From Flavihumibacter fluvii (GTDB lineage: Bacteria > Bacteroidota > Bacteroidia > Chitinophagales > Chitinophagaceae): a stretch of 64,000 nt of DNA. A model generated the notes under the pieces. The model saw nothing but the letters and a program-made list of their open reading frames with translations, was not told the DNA's origin and ran no database searches. Position 1 is the first letter of the stretch, and each line of letters starts with the position of its first letter. Location: contig NZ_CP092333.1 in NCBI RefSeq assembly GCF_018595675.2, positions 458,001 to 522,000 of the forward strand. The letters are read 5' to 3'. Positions 26,516-33,859 of the stretch are shown in pieces. The translations under genes and the position numbers were made by a program.

Positions 26516-26742
26516 TGTGTTTTTTGGAATGGCCTTTGTTTCTTTAACAACGGGCGCCCTTTCACTGCGATTTTTTTTATACGCTTTACTGTTTTTTTCC
26601 GTAATCCTGGTAGTACATGGTTTGTATTCAGAAATGGGGTTAAAATGTCGCATATCAATAAGTGAGATCATTTTGCCCGAAAACCAGGTGCCGGTTTTCC
26701 TTTAAATGGCTTCATATGTTGGCAGTAATCAACCGTGCAAAA

Positions 26743-26781
26743 AAACCGGATGTATCGGGAAATGACCAATACATCCGGTTT
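26743..26781 (-). terminator. Intrinsic terminator after the DUF4382 lipoprotein gene
   Basis: A perfect 13-base inverted repeat (AAACCGGATGTAT at 26743-26755 and its complement at 26769-26781) with a 13-base loop. On the minus strand it is followed directly by a run of T, so it ends transcription of the gene that stops at 26807. The rest of the gap from 26516 holds no gene that I can support. Confidence 0.88.
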
Positions 26782-26806
26782 CAGGTATGCACCTTACAGG
26801 TTTAAA

Positions 26807-27610
26807 TTATTTATGTTCCAGTTGAACAGTATCAACTATCGTGGTTTGTCCTAATGTTACTTCTATGTTTTTCGTTGCTGTATGGAAAGAGTCAGTATCG
26901 GGATAAAAAGACAAGGCATATGAACCGGCTTTAATATCCTTGAACTGGTAATTGCCATCAAAGGTAGAAGTAGATGAAATGGTATCAGTTCCCATTATTG
27001 CGAAAACGGAAGTGTGGATGGTGTCTGGTGCAACAAAACCAATTACAATTCCGCCGGATGGTGCAAACGATAATACCCGGATAACTGGTTTTAAAATGTA
27101 ATTGCCACTATTGCCTGCTGTAACGATAGATTTTGCAGCATCAAAATCAAGGACTAGCCTGTAAAGCATTCCACCAGTGAGGTCAGTCTGAACCAGTAGC
27201 TTTAAACCGGATTCCTGGGCACTTGGGGTATTCAGCATTTCTTTTTGACCATCATTGGTTATAATATAATTATTATCACCGAGGATAAGGCGCAACTGAT
27301 TGAGACGACCTGCGGGTATGTCAGCATCAGCCAATAAAGTATCCCTGCCATTTGTAAGGTCCATCAGGTTATAAATACCCTGGTGAATATTTGGGACTGA
27401 TGTCCATGCTGCGGTATCACCGGTGTTGATTTGTATATCCTTTATATCGACCCATACTTCACGAACTGATTCGGTGGGGGCATCCGTTAACCGGATTTCC
27501 AGCCTTGCAGTTTTTGGCATGTTGTCAGTTTCATTATTTCTGTTACAGGCGCCAATTAGAGCTAATGATAAAAGACCAGCGGTTATCCGCCAAATTTGAT
27601 TTGTTTTCAT
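26807..27610 (-). CDS. DUF4382-domain lipoprotein
   Basis: A surface or periplasmic lipoprotein of 267 aa. The lipobox is LALIGAC (Cys about residue 22) followed by a polar stretch. Residues 33-190 match DUF4382: LEIRLTDAPTESVREVWVDI, then QINTGDTAAW and RLVLDFDAAKSIV. The last 70 residues (VIGFVAPDTIHTSVFAIMG, then FDGNYQFKDIKAGSY) form a carboxypeptidase-regulatory-like beta sandwich. It is a single-gene unit with a strong terminator. The role of DUF4382 is not established. Confidence 0.88.
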   Translation of the reverse strand: MKTNQIWRITAGLLSLALIGACNRNNETDNMPKTARLEIRLTDAPTESVREVWVDIKDIQINTGDTAAWTSVPNIHQGIYNLMDLTNGRDTLLADADIPAGRLNQLRLILGDNNYIITNDGQKEMLNTPSAQESGLKLLVQTDLTGGMLYRLVLDFDAAKSIVTAGNSGNYILKPVIRVLSFAPSGGIVIGFVAPDTIHTSVFAIMGTDTISSTSTFDGNYQFKDIKAGSYALSFYPDTDSFHTATKNIEVTLGQTTIVDTVQLEHK

Positions 27611-27772
27611 ATGTCACTTTTTGTTGTGTACACATGATTTGCAAATTTCATTCCAGCAAGGCGTTTGTTTTATTCTTTTCGATGATTGGTCACAACGATA
27701 ACTGGTTCAGGCTTTGCAATTTATATTTTGTTAAAATCTCCGGGGAGGAAACGGGAGGGAATTGGGAAAGTC

Positions 27773-29032
27773 TTAAGCTATTGCCTGGAATACCAGAAGT
27801 ATGCTTGCAACAGCCATTATAGCAAGTGTGATAAAACCCAATATGTTAGCCGTTATGTTATTCGTGTAATGGAGCATGATCTTTTTATTATTGCAAATAT
27901 GCATGATGACCCCAATCAGTACCGGAGCAATCATTCCGTAAAATATGGCAGTGTATAACAATGCTTTAACAGGGCTTATATTTAAAGCCTGTATAGCAAG
28001 TCCTAGTACCAGGGAAATTGCCAGTGTGCCATAGAATCCTTTAGCCTCATGGAATTTTTTATCCAGTCCTTCTTCCCATTCAAATACTTCCGCGATCATG
28101 TAGCTAAGTGAGCCTGCCAAAACCGGTATTGCCAGTAATCCGGTGCCGATTACGCCAAGGGCAAAAAGAGCATATGCGCTTTTCCCGGCAAGGGGTTCCA
28201 GAGCCATGGCAGCTTCTTCAACAGAATTAACCTGGTGAATGCCTGCGGTAAATAATACATTTCCTGCCGCCAGGATAATGAAATAAAATACAATATTGGT
28301 CAGGAACATCCCGCCTTTTACATCTGATTCCATGGCTAATATCATGCGCTTATTTACCACAACATGGCGATGGTTAATTTCCTCCACTTCCATGGAGGTT
28401 TGCCAGAAAAAAAGATAGGGTGAGATTGTTGTCCCAAGAATGCCTACCAGTGCCATGTAATAATCCAGGTCATTTTCAAATTTTGGAATAAAAGTGTTTC
28501 TTAATGCTGCTGCCCAATTGGTATGTGTGATAAATGGAATGACCAGGTAGGCAAATAAGGTTATGCAAAGCCATTTCAGCACCGTAGAAATGATTTTATA
28601 ACTCCATACAATAAGGCTGTACATCAGTAAAAGCGTAAACACTATAGAGAAAATCCAGGCAGGAATCCGGGGTACAAGTAAATTGGCAACAGCACCCATG
28701 CCCGCGATATCAGCGCCTATATTTAGAATGATTGATGGAACACTAATGATGATTACCATATATAACAATGGCCGTGGGTAATGTCGTTTAATTATGCCTG
28801 TTAGTCCCATTCTCGAGACCAATCCGATTCGCGCACACATTTCCTGGATGCCTACCATCAGTGGATAGGAGACTATTGCGGTCCATAATAATGAATTTCC
28901 AAACCTTGCACCGGCCTGTGTATAGGTAGCTATTCCTGAAGGGTCATCATCACTCGCCCCGGTAATTAATCCGGGTCCAAGCTTCGCAAAGAATTTTCTG
29001 AATCTCGAGTAATGGGTGCCAGCCTTCTTCAT
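27773..29032 (-). CDS. Nramp-family divalent metal transporter (DPSG variant)
   Basis: A 419-aa, eleven-helix membrane carrier of the Nramp family. TM1 contains ITGASDDDPSGIATYTQAGA, where canonical Nramps have DPGN (residues 30-33 here D-P-S-G), and TM6 has ILGTTISPYLFFWQTSMEVEE instead of the usual A-x-x-M-P metal-binding methionine motif. These substitutions are typical of a divergent Nramp subgroup whose ion may not be manganese. The gene starts 42 bases after the response regulator stop in the same direction, so it is probably the last gene of the two-component operon. Confidence 0.9.
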   Translation of the reverse strand: MKKAGTHYSRFRKFFAKLGPGLITGASDDDPSGIATYTQAGARFGNSLLWTAIVSYPLMVGIQEMCARIGLVSRMGLTGIIKRHYPRPLLYMVIIISVPSIILNIGADIAGMGAVANLLVPRIPAWIFSIVFTLLLMYSLIVWSYKIISTVLKWLCITLFAYLVIPFITHTNWAAALRNTFIPKFENDLDYYMALVGILGTTISPYLFFWQTSMEVEEINHRHVVVNKRMILAMESDVKGGMFLTNIVFYFIILAAGNVLFTAGIHQVNSVEEAAMALEPLAGKSAYALFALGVIGTGLLAIPVLAGSLSYMIAEVFEWEEGLDKKFHEAKGFYGTLAISLVLGLAIQALNISPVKALLYTAIFYGMIAPVLIGVIMHICNNKKIMLHYTNNITANILGFITLAIMAVASILLVFQAIA

Positions 29033-29074
29033 GATATTCTAAATTAAAGAAAGATTGGCAGTGACGGATATAAT

Positions 29075-29755
29075 CTATTTCAGGCGGTCAGCGTTCACCC
29101 AACCTAACCTGATAGCAAAGAGTACGAGGCCCACCCGGCTTTTGACCTGTAATTTTTCAAACAGGGCTTCACGGTAGCCATCAATGGTTCTTTCACTGAG
29201 TTTCATAGTGGTTGCAATTTCCTTATAGGTCATTTCTGATGCGGCATATTGAAGGAATTCCATTTCACGCTCAGTAAGTTTAATGCCATTGTCCTGGTTC
29301 TTTTCTTCCTTGTGGATGGTGTGGATCAGTTTGCCGGTAACAAAGTCTGAATAATAGAAACCCTTTTCAATTATTTCACTCATGGCTTTATGCAACTCCG
29401 CCTGGGTGCAGTCTTTCAGCAGGTAACCGCGGCATCCTGCCCTGATCATCTGTATTACGGAAGATTCGTCATCATTCATACTGAGGGCCAGGCACCGTAC
29501 TAATGGAAATTGAACGGAAAGTTCTTTGGCAGTGATAACGCCGTTCATCACCGGCATATTGATATCAAGGATAGCTATATCAGGGAGTGTTTTTGTGGTT
29601 TTCAGCATATCCAGGAGTGCCTGGCCATTATTGGCTATTAGGATCACTTCAAAATCGGGGGTGTCATTGATGAGATGTGATAATGATTCTGCGATCAGCC
29701 GGTGGTCGTCGGCAATGGCCACCCTGTATTTTTTTTTGGATTCATTAACTGGCAT
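29075..29755 (-). CDS. LuxR/NarL-type response regulator
   Basis: DNA-binding response regulator of 226 aa. The receiver domain has the acidic pair IADDH (near residue 16-17) and the phosphoacceptor Asp64 in DIAILDINMPVMNG, with Lys near residue 115 in YLLKDCT. The C-terminal LuxR helix-turn-helix is LTEREMEFLQYAASEMTYKE followed by IATTMKLSERTIDGYREALF. It overlaps the kinase gene by 11 bases, and Nramp follows 42 bases later. The cognate kinase is almost certainly the adjacent one; regulation of the Nramp gene is inferred from position. Confidence 0.95.
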   Translation of the reverse strand: MPVNESKKKYRVAIADDHRLIAESLSHLINDTPDFEVILIANNGQALLDMLKTTKTLPDIAILDINMPVMNGVITAKELSVQFPLVRCLALSMNDDESSVIQMIRAGCRGYLLKDCTQAELHKAMSEIIEKGFYYSDFVTGKLIHTIHKEEKNQDNGIKLTEREMEFLQYAASEMTYKEIATTMKLSERTIDGYREALFEKLQVKSRVGLVLFAIRLGWVNADRLK

Positions 29756-30560
29756 GATCGTTTGATTTTGGTAAAGTGATCAAAATATCGGTTCCTTGTC
29801 CGGGCTGACTGGTTATCTGTAAATCAGCGCCTACCAATGCTGCTCTTTTCTGCAGGTTTCGGATACCAGAGCCAGCATCAGCAATATTACGACTTACTGC
29901 TTCCAGCTGGTCAAACCCTTTTCCGTTATCTTTGATATTGAGGATGAAATTCAATGGTGTGTATAGCATGGAAATGCTGATTTCAGTTGCCGCTGCATGT
30001 TTTAAAATGTTGTTGAGGATTTCCTGTATCATGCGGTAGATGACAATTTCTTTTTTTGCATCGATGGCGAAATCCTCTCCTTCTGTAATAAAGTCACATT
30101 TGATCATGGCACTTTGCTCAATCCGTTTCAATTCAAACCTGATAGATTCACGTAACCCGTAGGTGGACAGCATGTCTGAGTTGAGGCCTTTTGACAGCAT
30201 CCTGATATATTTTATAACATCTCCGAGAAGTATGTTGGTATCCTGGATCCGCTTTAGTTGAGGTTGTTCGGCCATTTCCTTTTCCAGAATATTCAGGTTG
30301 ATCCTGGCTACACTGAGTAACTGGCCCATATTGTCGTGGATTTCCTGGCTTACATCCCTCAGGGTTTGGTCGCGGCTTTCTATTTGGGTGGTTAGTACCT
30401 CCCTTTCATAGTTTTCTCTCAGTTGTTCCCGCTCGTGTTGTTGTTTCAGCCGTTTACGCTGGCCGGAAAAAATGAAATATACCACAAAGCCACTTAATGC
30501 CAGCATGATTATCACTGCAGCAGTAAGGGTATAAATAATCTCAAATTCATTTCCATTCAT
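29745..30560 (-). CDS. Sensor histidine kinase, HisKA_3 type, with no sensor domain of its own
   Basis: A 271-aa NarL-partner kinase. One N-terminal helix (about residues 9-31) anchors it, then a coiled region leads to the dimerisation box QEIHDNMGQLLSVARINL with the phosphorylated His. The ATPase domain has MIQEILNNILKHAAATE (N box), DNGKGFD (G1) and GSGIRNLQKRAALVGADL (G2). There is almost no extracytoplasmic segment, so input must come from elsewhere. The start overlaps the end of the preceding membrane-protein gene by four bases (ATGA), suggesting that protein is the sensor. Confidence 0.93.
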   Translation of the reverse strand: MNGNEFEIIYTLTAAVIIMLALSGFVVYFIFSGQRKRLKQQHEREQLRENYEREVLTTQIESRDQTLRDVSQEIHDNMGQLLSVARINLNILEKEMAEQPQLKRIQDTNILLGDVIKYIRMLSKGLNSDMLSTYGLRESIRFELKRIEQSAMIKCDFITEGEDFAIDAKKEIVIYRMIQEILNNILKHAAATEISISMLYTPLNFILNIKDNGKGFDQLEAVSRNIADAGSGIRNLQKRAALVGADLQITSQPGQGTDILITLPKSNDHAS

Positions 30561-31207
30561 GTTGCAGAATTAAGCGAAACCGGCTTTGTTTTTTGTAACA
30601 TAAAATTTAGGCTGAAGGATCCATAAAATATAAACTCACTAAATGCCTGAACGTTTACTACAACATCCTGGCCTTCATCATCCAGGAAATTATGGATACC
30701 CAGGGAAAGGAAGGATGCTATGGAATGAATCAGGATTGCGATGGCGATCCAGAACGAATGGTAATGCATGGTTTCCTCCCAGCTATGCTCCTCAAAAAGT
30801 ATGGCAATATAAAACAGTACCTGCAGGATCAATAGGACACTGATCAGGTTGATGATAATGGTATTTAATGCAATGTCTGGCGGTTGCATAAATTTAGCAT
30901 TCAGGAAAGCGGCTATAATTACCAGCGGGATGGAAATTATGTAAATCGTTTTTAATCTTTTCATCTCATTGGAAATGGCCAGCGTGAGAAAAGTATAATA
31001 TAATGGCCGAAATACATGGTATATAGGGAAATTATTCCTGAAGTACCTGGCCAGCAAAGGGTCAAGTATTTCGCCTGCCAATGCCACAAATAAAAAAAGC
31101 CAGAAGATACGGTTTGCTTCATTAAGTGTGGCATGCCGAAAAAGTCCAATTATGATAGCAACGATTATTATCGCAAATTTTATAAACGTAAGGATCATTA
31201 AATCCAT
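30557..31207 (-). CDS. Polytopic membrane protein of about seven helices, probable sensor partner
   Basis: A 216-aa hydrophobic protein I do not recognise by family. About seven transmembrane helices can be drawn, for example IKFAIIIVAIIIGLF, FWLFLFVALAGEILDPLLAR and IIINLISVLLILQVLFYIAI. A His-rich patch EETMHYHSFWIAIAILIHS and a few acidic residues (FLDDEGQD) near the last helices could bind ligand or metal. The start is the ATG at 31207, 35 bases after the upstream lipoprotein stop; the stop overlaps the kinase start. The coupling to a sensorless kinase supports a signal-input role, which remains inference. Confidence 0.8.
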   Translation of the reverse strand: MDLMILTFIKFAIIIVAIIIGLFRHATLNEANRIFWLFLFVALAGEILDPLLARYFRNNFPIYHVFRPLYYTFLTLAISNEMKRLKTIYIISIPLVIIAAFLNAKFMQPPDIALNTIIINLISVLLILQVLFYIAILFEEHSWEETMHYHSFWIAIAILIHSIASFLSLGIHNFLDDEGQDVVVNVQAFSEFIFYGSFSLNFMLQKTKPVSLNSAT

Positions 31208-31242
31208 GCTATATTCTAAATTTTTCGGTTATCAGCATGGGA

Positions 31243-31647
31243 TTAGTTACTGCAATGCGTGGGGCATGGATAATAGACCAGGTAGGCTTTTTCTGCAAAT
31301 GGGGCGGAATTGGCGCTCCTGCTTTTGTAGTTTAAAATATCTTTTGTTCCGGTTAAAATGAAAACCGGACTTTTATATTCAGGTGATTTGCCATAATAAA
31401 CCATTATGCCATTGATGCCCTCCTCGGTTCTTATGGCATCAATAATCTTTACCGGGATGTACATGCCTTGCCTGAAATCAATTTTGAATTTCGGGTCGTC
31501 TAAATAGTTCTTTTTATAGATCTCAGCTGAATCCTTACTGATTTCCCGAACCGTGAAATTTTCAGGAAATGAAGCAGTAGTGAGCCTTTTAGGGTAGCAA
31601 GCGGCTAAAAGCAGTGTGCCGGTAAGAATGATTAAAAGCTGTTTCAT
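31243..31647 (-). CDS. Small lipoprotein of unknown function
   Basis: A 134-aa lipoprotein with signal MKQLLIILTGTLLLAAC, lipobox LLAAC and Cys17. The mature part has mixed alpha/beta character (FTVREISKDSAEIYKKNY, then IPVKIIDAIRTEEGING) and a C-terminal PCPTHC motif with two cysteines. No family is recognised. It lies first in the minus-strand run with the membrane protein, kinase, regulator and Nramp, with 35 bases to the next gene, and just after the terminator of the upstream 45-aa gene. Confidence 0.8.
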   Translation of the reverse strand: MKQLLIILTGTLLLAACYPKRLTTASFPENFTVREISKDSAEIYKKNYLDDPKFKIDFRQGMYIPVKIIDAIRTEEGINGIMVYYGKSPEYKSPVFILTGTKDILNYKSRSANSAPFAEKAYLVYYPCPTHCSN

Positions 31648-31697
31648 TGCAGATCAGTTTAATGGTTGAGTGATTTAAAGTTAGCTGAATTGGGCGA

Positions 31698-31734
31698 TGA
31701 AAAAACCAGGGTTTGTAAAATACGCCCCCTGGTT
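31698..31734 (-). terminator. Intrinsic terminator after the 45-aa membrane protein
   Basis: Eight-base arms AACCAGGG (31704-31711) and CCCTGGTT (31727-31734) followed on the minus strand by a T-run. It separates the small gene at 31769-31906 from the lipoprotein-to-Nramp operon, which must therefore have its own promoter in the roughly 50 bases before 31647. Confidence 0.75.
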
Positions 31735-31768
31735 ATAGGTAGTAGTAAGCACACAACAAACGATTAAT

Positions 31769-31906
31769 TTAATCTTTTCGGTTCAATTTGTGATGATGTT
31801 GTCTCTGGTGATATAACATTACCATCATAGTGATGAAAACCAGCCCAGCCAGAATTACCATCACCCAGGGAAGTGCATTGACTGAGAATTCAAGCAAATT
31901 TTTCAT
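31769..31906 (-). CDS. Small single-pass membrane protein (45 aa)
   Basis: A 45-residue protein starting at the ATG at 31906: a short N-terminal segment MKNLLEFSVNALP, one hydrophobic helix WVMVILAGLVFITMMVMLY, and a basic His-rich tail (HQRQHHHKLNRKD). The longer reading from 32002 includes the inverted-repeat region and is unlikely. It is an isolated gene with a terminator behind it. No family is recognised; the His-rich tail might bind metal, but that is only a suggestion. Confidence 0.6.
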   Translation of the reverse strand: MKNLLEFSVNALPWVMVILAGLVFITMMVMLYHQRQHHHKLNRKD

Positions 31907-31943
31907 ATCAATAGTTTTGAAGTATGGGTTGATGAGCCGGTAG

Positions 31944-32020
31944 GGTTGTGGCGTCAGTTGACTGCCACAACCGTGACCAACCGTACCTGATTTCTTAACC
32001 AAAAGTACCGGTCGGTTGGT
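31944..32020. repeat. Two adjacent inverted repeats upstream of the 45-aa gene
   Basis: The first is GGTTGTGGC (31944-31952) with GCCACAACC (31964-31972), extended inside by GTCA/TGAC. The second is ACCAACCG (31976-31983) with CGGTTGGT (32013-32020), with an inner TAC/GTA match. They sit between the D-aminoacylase stop and the 45-aa gene start. They could be a terminator for the former, a leader structure for the latter, or repressor sites; no T-run follows either. Confidence 0.55.
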
Positions 32021-32049
32021 TCTTAGAAAAGGGGAGTTTCCTCTTTGGC

Positions 32050-33627
32050 CTACGGGATTTTCCCCGGTATGGCTAGTCCGTACAGGGCTTTGCCGGCCCT
32101 GGCTCCGGTTAATGTATTGTTTTCCAGGGTCAATTCCCCATTTACGATAACATAGCGGAACCCTGAAGAGAACTGATGTGGCAGATCAAAGGTGGAATTG
32201 TCCCTGACAGTAAGTGGATCAAAAATAACAATGTCGGCATCCATACCTGGTTTGAGTAATCCTTTGCTTTGGAATTTGAATTTTTGTGCAGGAAGGGAAC
32301 TCATGCGCCTGATGGCCTCTTCAAGGGAGATCGTATTTGTTTCCCGTACATATTGGGCAAGCACCCGGGCATTGGTGCCATAGGCGCGCGGGTGGGGAAC
32401 GCTCTTAGGAAGATAAACAACTCCAGCATCTGAAGCGATCATGTTAAAAGGGTACCGCATGATGTTCCGGACATCCTCCTCGTTCATGGAATGATAGATC
32501 ATTTGGGCCCCGCCCTTTAGTATGATCTGCTTTACGGTTTCAATATCGTTTTTAATGTTCGGCTTCCTGCCGTTTGTTTTTGTGATATCGCTGATCGATT
32601 TTCCGTTCAATGAACTGTCCCCCGGACAATTTGCCACAACAGCATAAGCATAGTTTTTTCTTTTGTCTGTTTTGGCCTTGGTTAACATTTCCTGCCTGAT
32701 GGAATTGAAGACAGCGGAATTGGTCAGGCGATAATTCATCGAGTCTGTACCGCCGGCCAAGACCCAGGATGGCAGCAAAACATGCAGGTTGGTAGAGCTG
32801 GCAGTATAGGGATACTGGTCGATAGTAACGTCGAGACCTTCTTTCCTGGCAGCCATAATAAGTCCAAGGGTTCTGTTGGAACCACCCCAGTTTCTTTGTC
32901 CGCTTAACTTGAAATGCGAGATCTCCACCGGAATACCTGTTGCCCGGCCGATCTCAATAGTTTCCTTGATTGCGGCATCAATCTCATTGCCTTCGTTTCT
33001 CATATGTGAGGCATAGATACCCTGGTTAGCCTTAACGATTCTGGCCAGTCCTATGATCTCCCGGGTTTTGGCATAAGTGCCTGGAATATAGATTAGTCCG
33101 GTAGACATTCCCGTAGCGCCTTCGGCCATCGCCTTCGTTACAAGCGCTTCCATAAGCTGTTGTTCACTTTCATTGGGATCGCGCTGAGCCCTTTGCATTA
33201 CCTCCTCACGAATTGTATTATGTCCTACAAGGGTTGCAATATTGATAGCTGTTCCCGTGCTGTCCACCTTTCGCAGGAACTCACCGATGCCGGACTGAAA
33301 GGAAGAACCGCAATTTCCTGTGACAACAGTGGTAACCCCATCAAAAATGAAATTATCGGCTGAGGGTTTCTGGAAAATTGAAGATTCAATATGAGCATGG
33401 ACATCAATAAACCCCGGGGTTACTACCATTCCTTTTGCTGAGATTGATTTAAGCGTATTGGCTGTACCAAGTTGTCCAATAGCGGCTATTTTTCCATCAC
33501 GGATACCAATATCTCCGTAATACCAGGAATTGCCGGTGCCATCAATTATTTTACCATTTAAGATGACCAGGTCGAATTCCTGTGCCGATGTGGTGGTGGA
33601 AATAAGCAGGAGGAATAGCCATTTCAT
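32050..33627 (-). CDS. N-acyl-D-amino-acid deacylase (amidohydrolase superfamily), exported
   Basis: Hydrolyses N-acyl-D-amino acids in the D-aminoacylase branch of the amidohydrolase superfamily. A short signal-like leader (residues 1-15, LLLISTTTSAQ) precedes the beta-sandwich FDLVILNGKIIDGTGNSWYY. The first metal motif is GFIDVHAHIES, followed by TTVVTGNCGSS, whose Cys is the metal ligand characteristic of D-aminoacylases. Later ligands are in ISHFKLSG and in IASDAGVVYLP. The frame ends in a typical C-terminal sandwich (MDADIVIFDPLTV). 525 aa is the usual size. The exact acyl amino acid is unknown. Confidence 0.92.
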   Translation of the reverse strand: MKWLFLLLISTTTSAQEFDLVILNGKIIDGTGNSWYYGDIGIRDGKIAAIGQLGTANTLKSISAKGMVVTPGFIDVHAHIESSIFQKPSADNFIFDGVTTVVTGNCGSSFQSGIGEFLRKVDSTGTAINIATLVGHNTIREEVMQRAQRDPNESEQQLMEALVTKAMAEGATGMSTGLIYIPGTYAKTREIIGLARIVKANQGIYASHMRNEGNEIDAAIKETIEIGRATGIPVEISHFKLSGQRNWGGSNRTLGLIMAARKEGLDVTIDQYPYTASSTNLHVLLPSWVLAGGTDSMNYRLTNSAVFNSIRQEMLTKAKTDKRKNYAYAVVANCPGDSSLNGKSISDITKTNGRKPNIKNDIETVKQIILKGGAQMIYHSMNEEDVRNIMRYPFNMIASDAGVVYLPKSVPHPRAYGTNARVLAQYVRETNTISLEEAIRRMSSLPAQKFKFQSKGLLKPGMDADIVIFDPLTVRDNSTFDLPHQFSSGFRYVIVNGELTLENNTLTGARAGKALYGLAIPGKIP

Positions 33628-33673
33628 TGATCAGGTGTATAGCTAAAATTAAGCAATGGAAGTTAAATAAGAA

Positions 33674-33693
33674 GGTCTGCTGTTAAGCAGACC
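33674..33693. terminator. Short hairpin between D-aminoacylase and the T9SS gene
   Basis: GGTCTGCT (33674-33681) and AGCAGACC (33686-33693) form a perfect eight-base stem with a GTTA loop. A T-run follows on the plus strand, where no gene precedes it. On the minus strand the flank is weaker, so its direction is uncertain. Confidence 0.45.
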
Positions 33694-33798
33694 ACTTATA
33701 TTTTTTTCATTGCTTTGGGTCCTGAACCGGATAAGGTAATGGTTAATCGGTTATTTGTTACGTATGCACCCAGGCAACAAAATTAAGTGTATATAATA

Positions 33799-33831
33799 CT
33801 TGCAAAGAGGGTATATAACCCTCTTTGCAAG
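33799..33831 (-). terminator. Long hairpin after the T9SS gene
   Basis: A perfect 14-base inverted repeat, CTTGCAAAGAGGGT (33799-33812) with its complement at 33818-33831 and a five-base ATATA loop. It lies 28 bases beyond the stop of the minus-strand T9SS gene. The following minus-strand sequence is T/A-rich but has no long T-run, so a terminator or mRNA-stabilising role is likely but not certain. Confidence 0.6.
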
Positions 33832-33859
33832 GGGTGTTTTTCCCGTGGCAGCGCTCTTT

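Noticed and set aside
26517-26705. Possible 62-aa hydrophobic protein after the LysM gene
   Set aside because: GTG start one base after a stop, poor N-terminus and no recognisable family; it looks like A/T-rich intergenic sequence.
27505-27958. Two overlapping plus-strand frames near the Nramp stop
   Set aside because: They lie over the 5' end of the DUF4382 gene, its upstream gap and the antisense of Nramp, and show no protein-like pattern.
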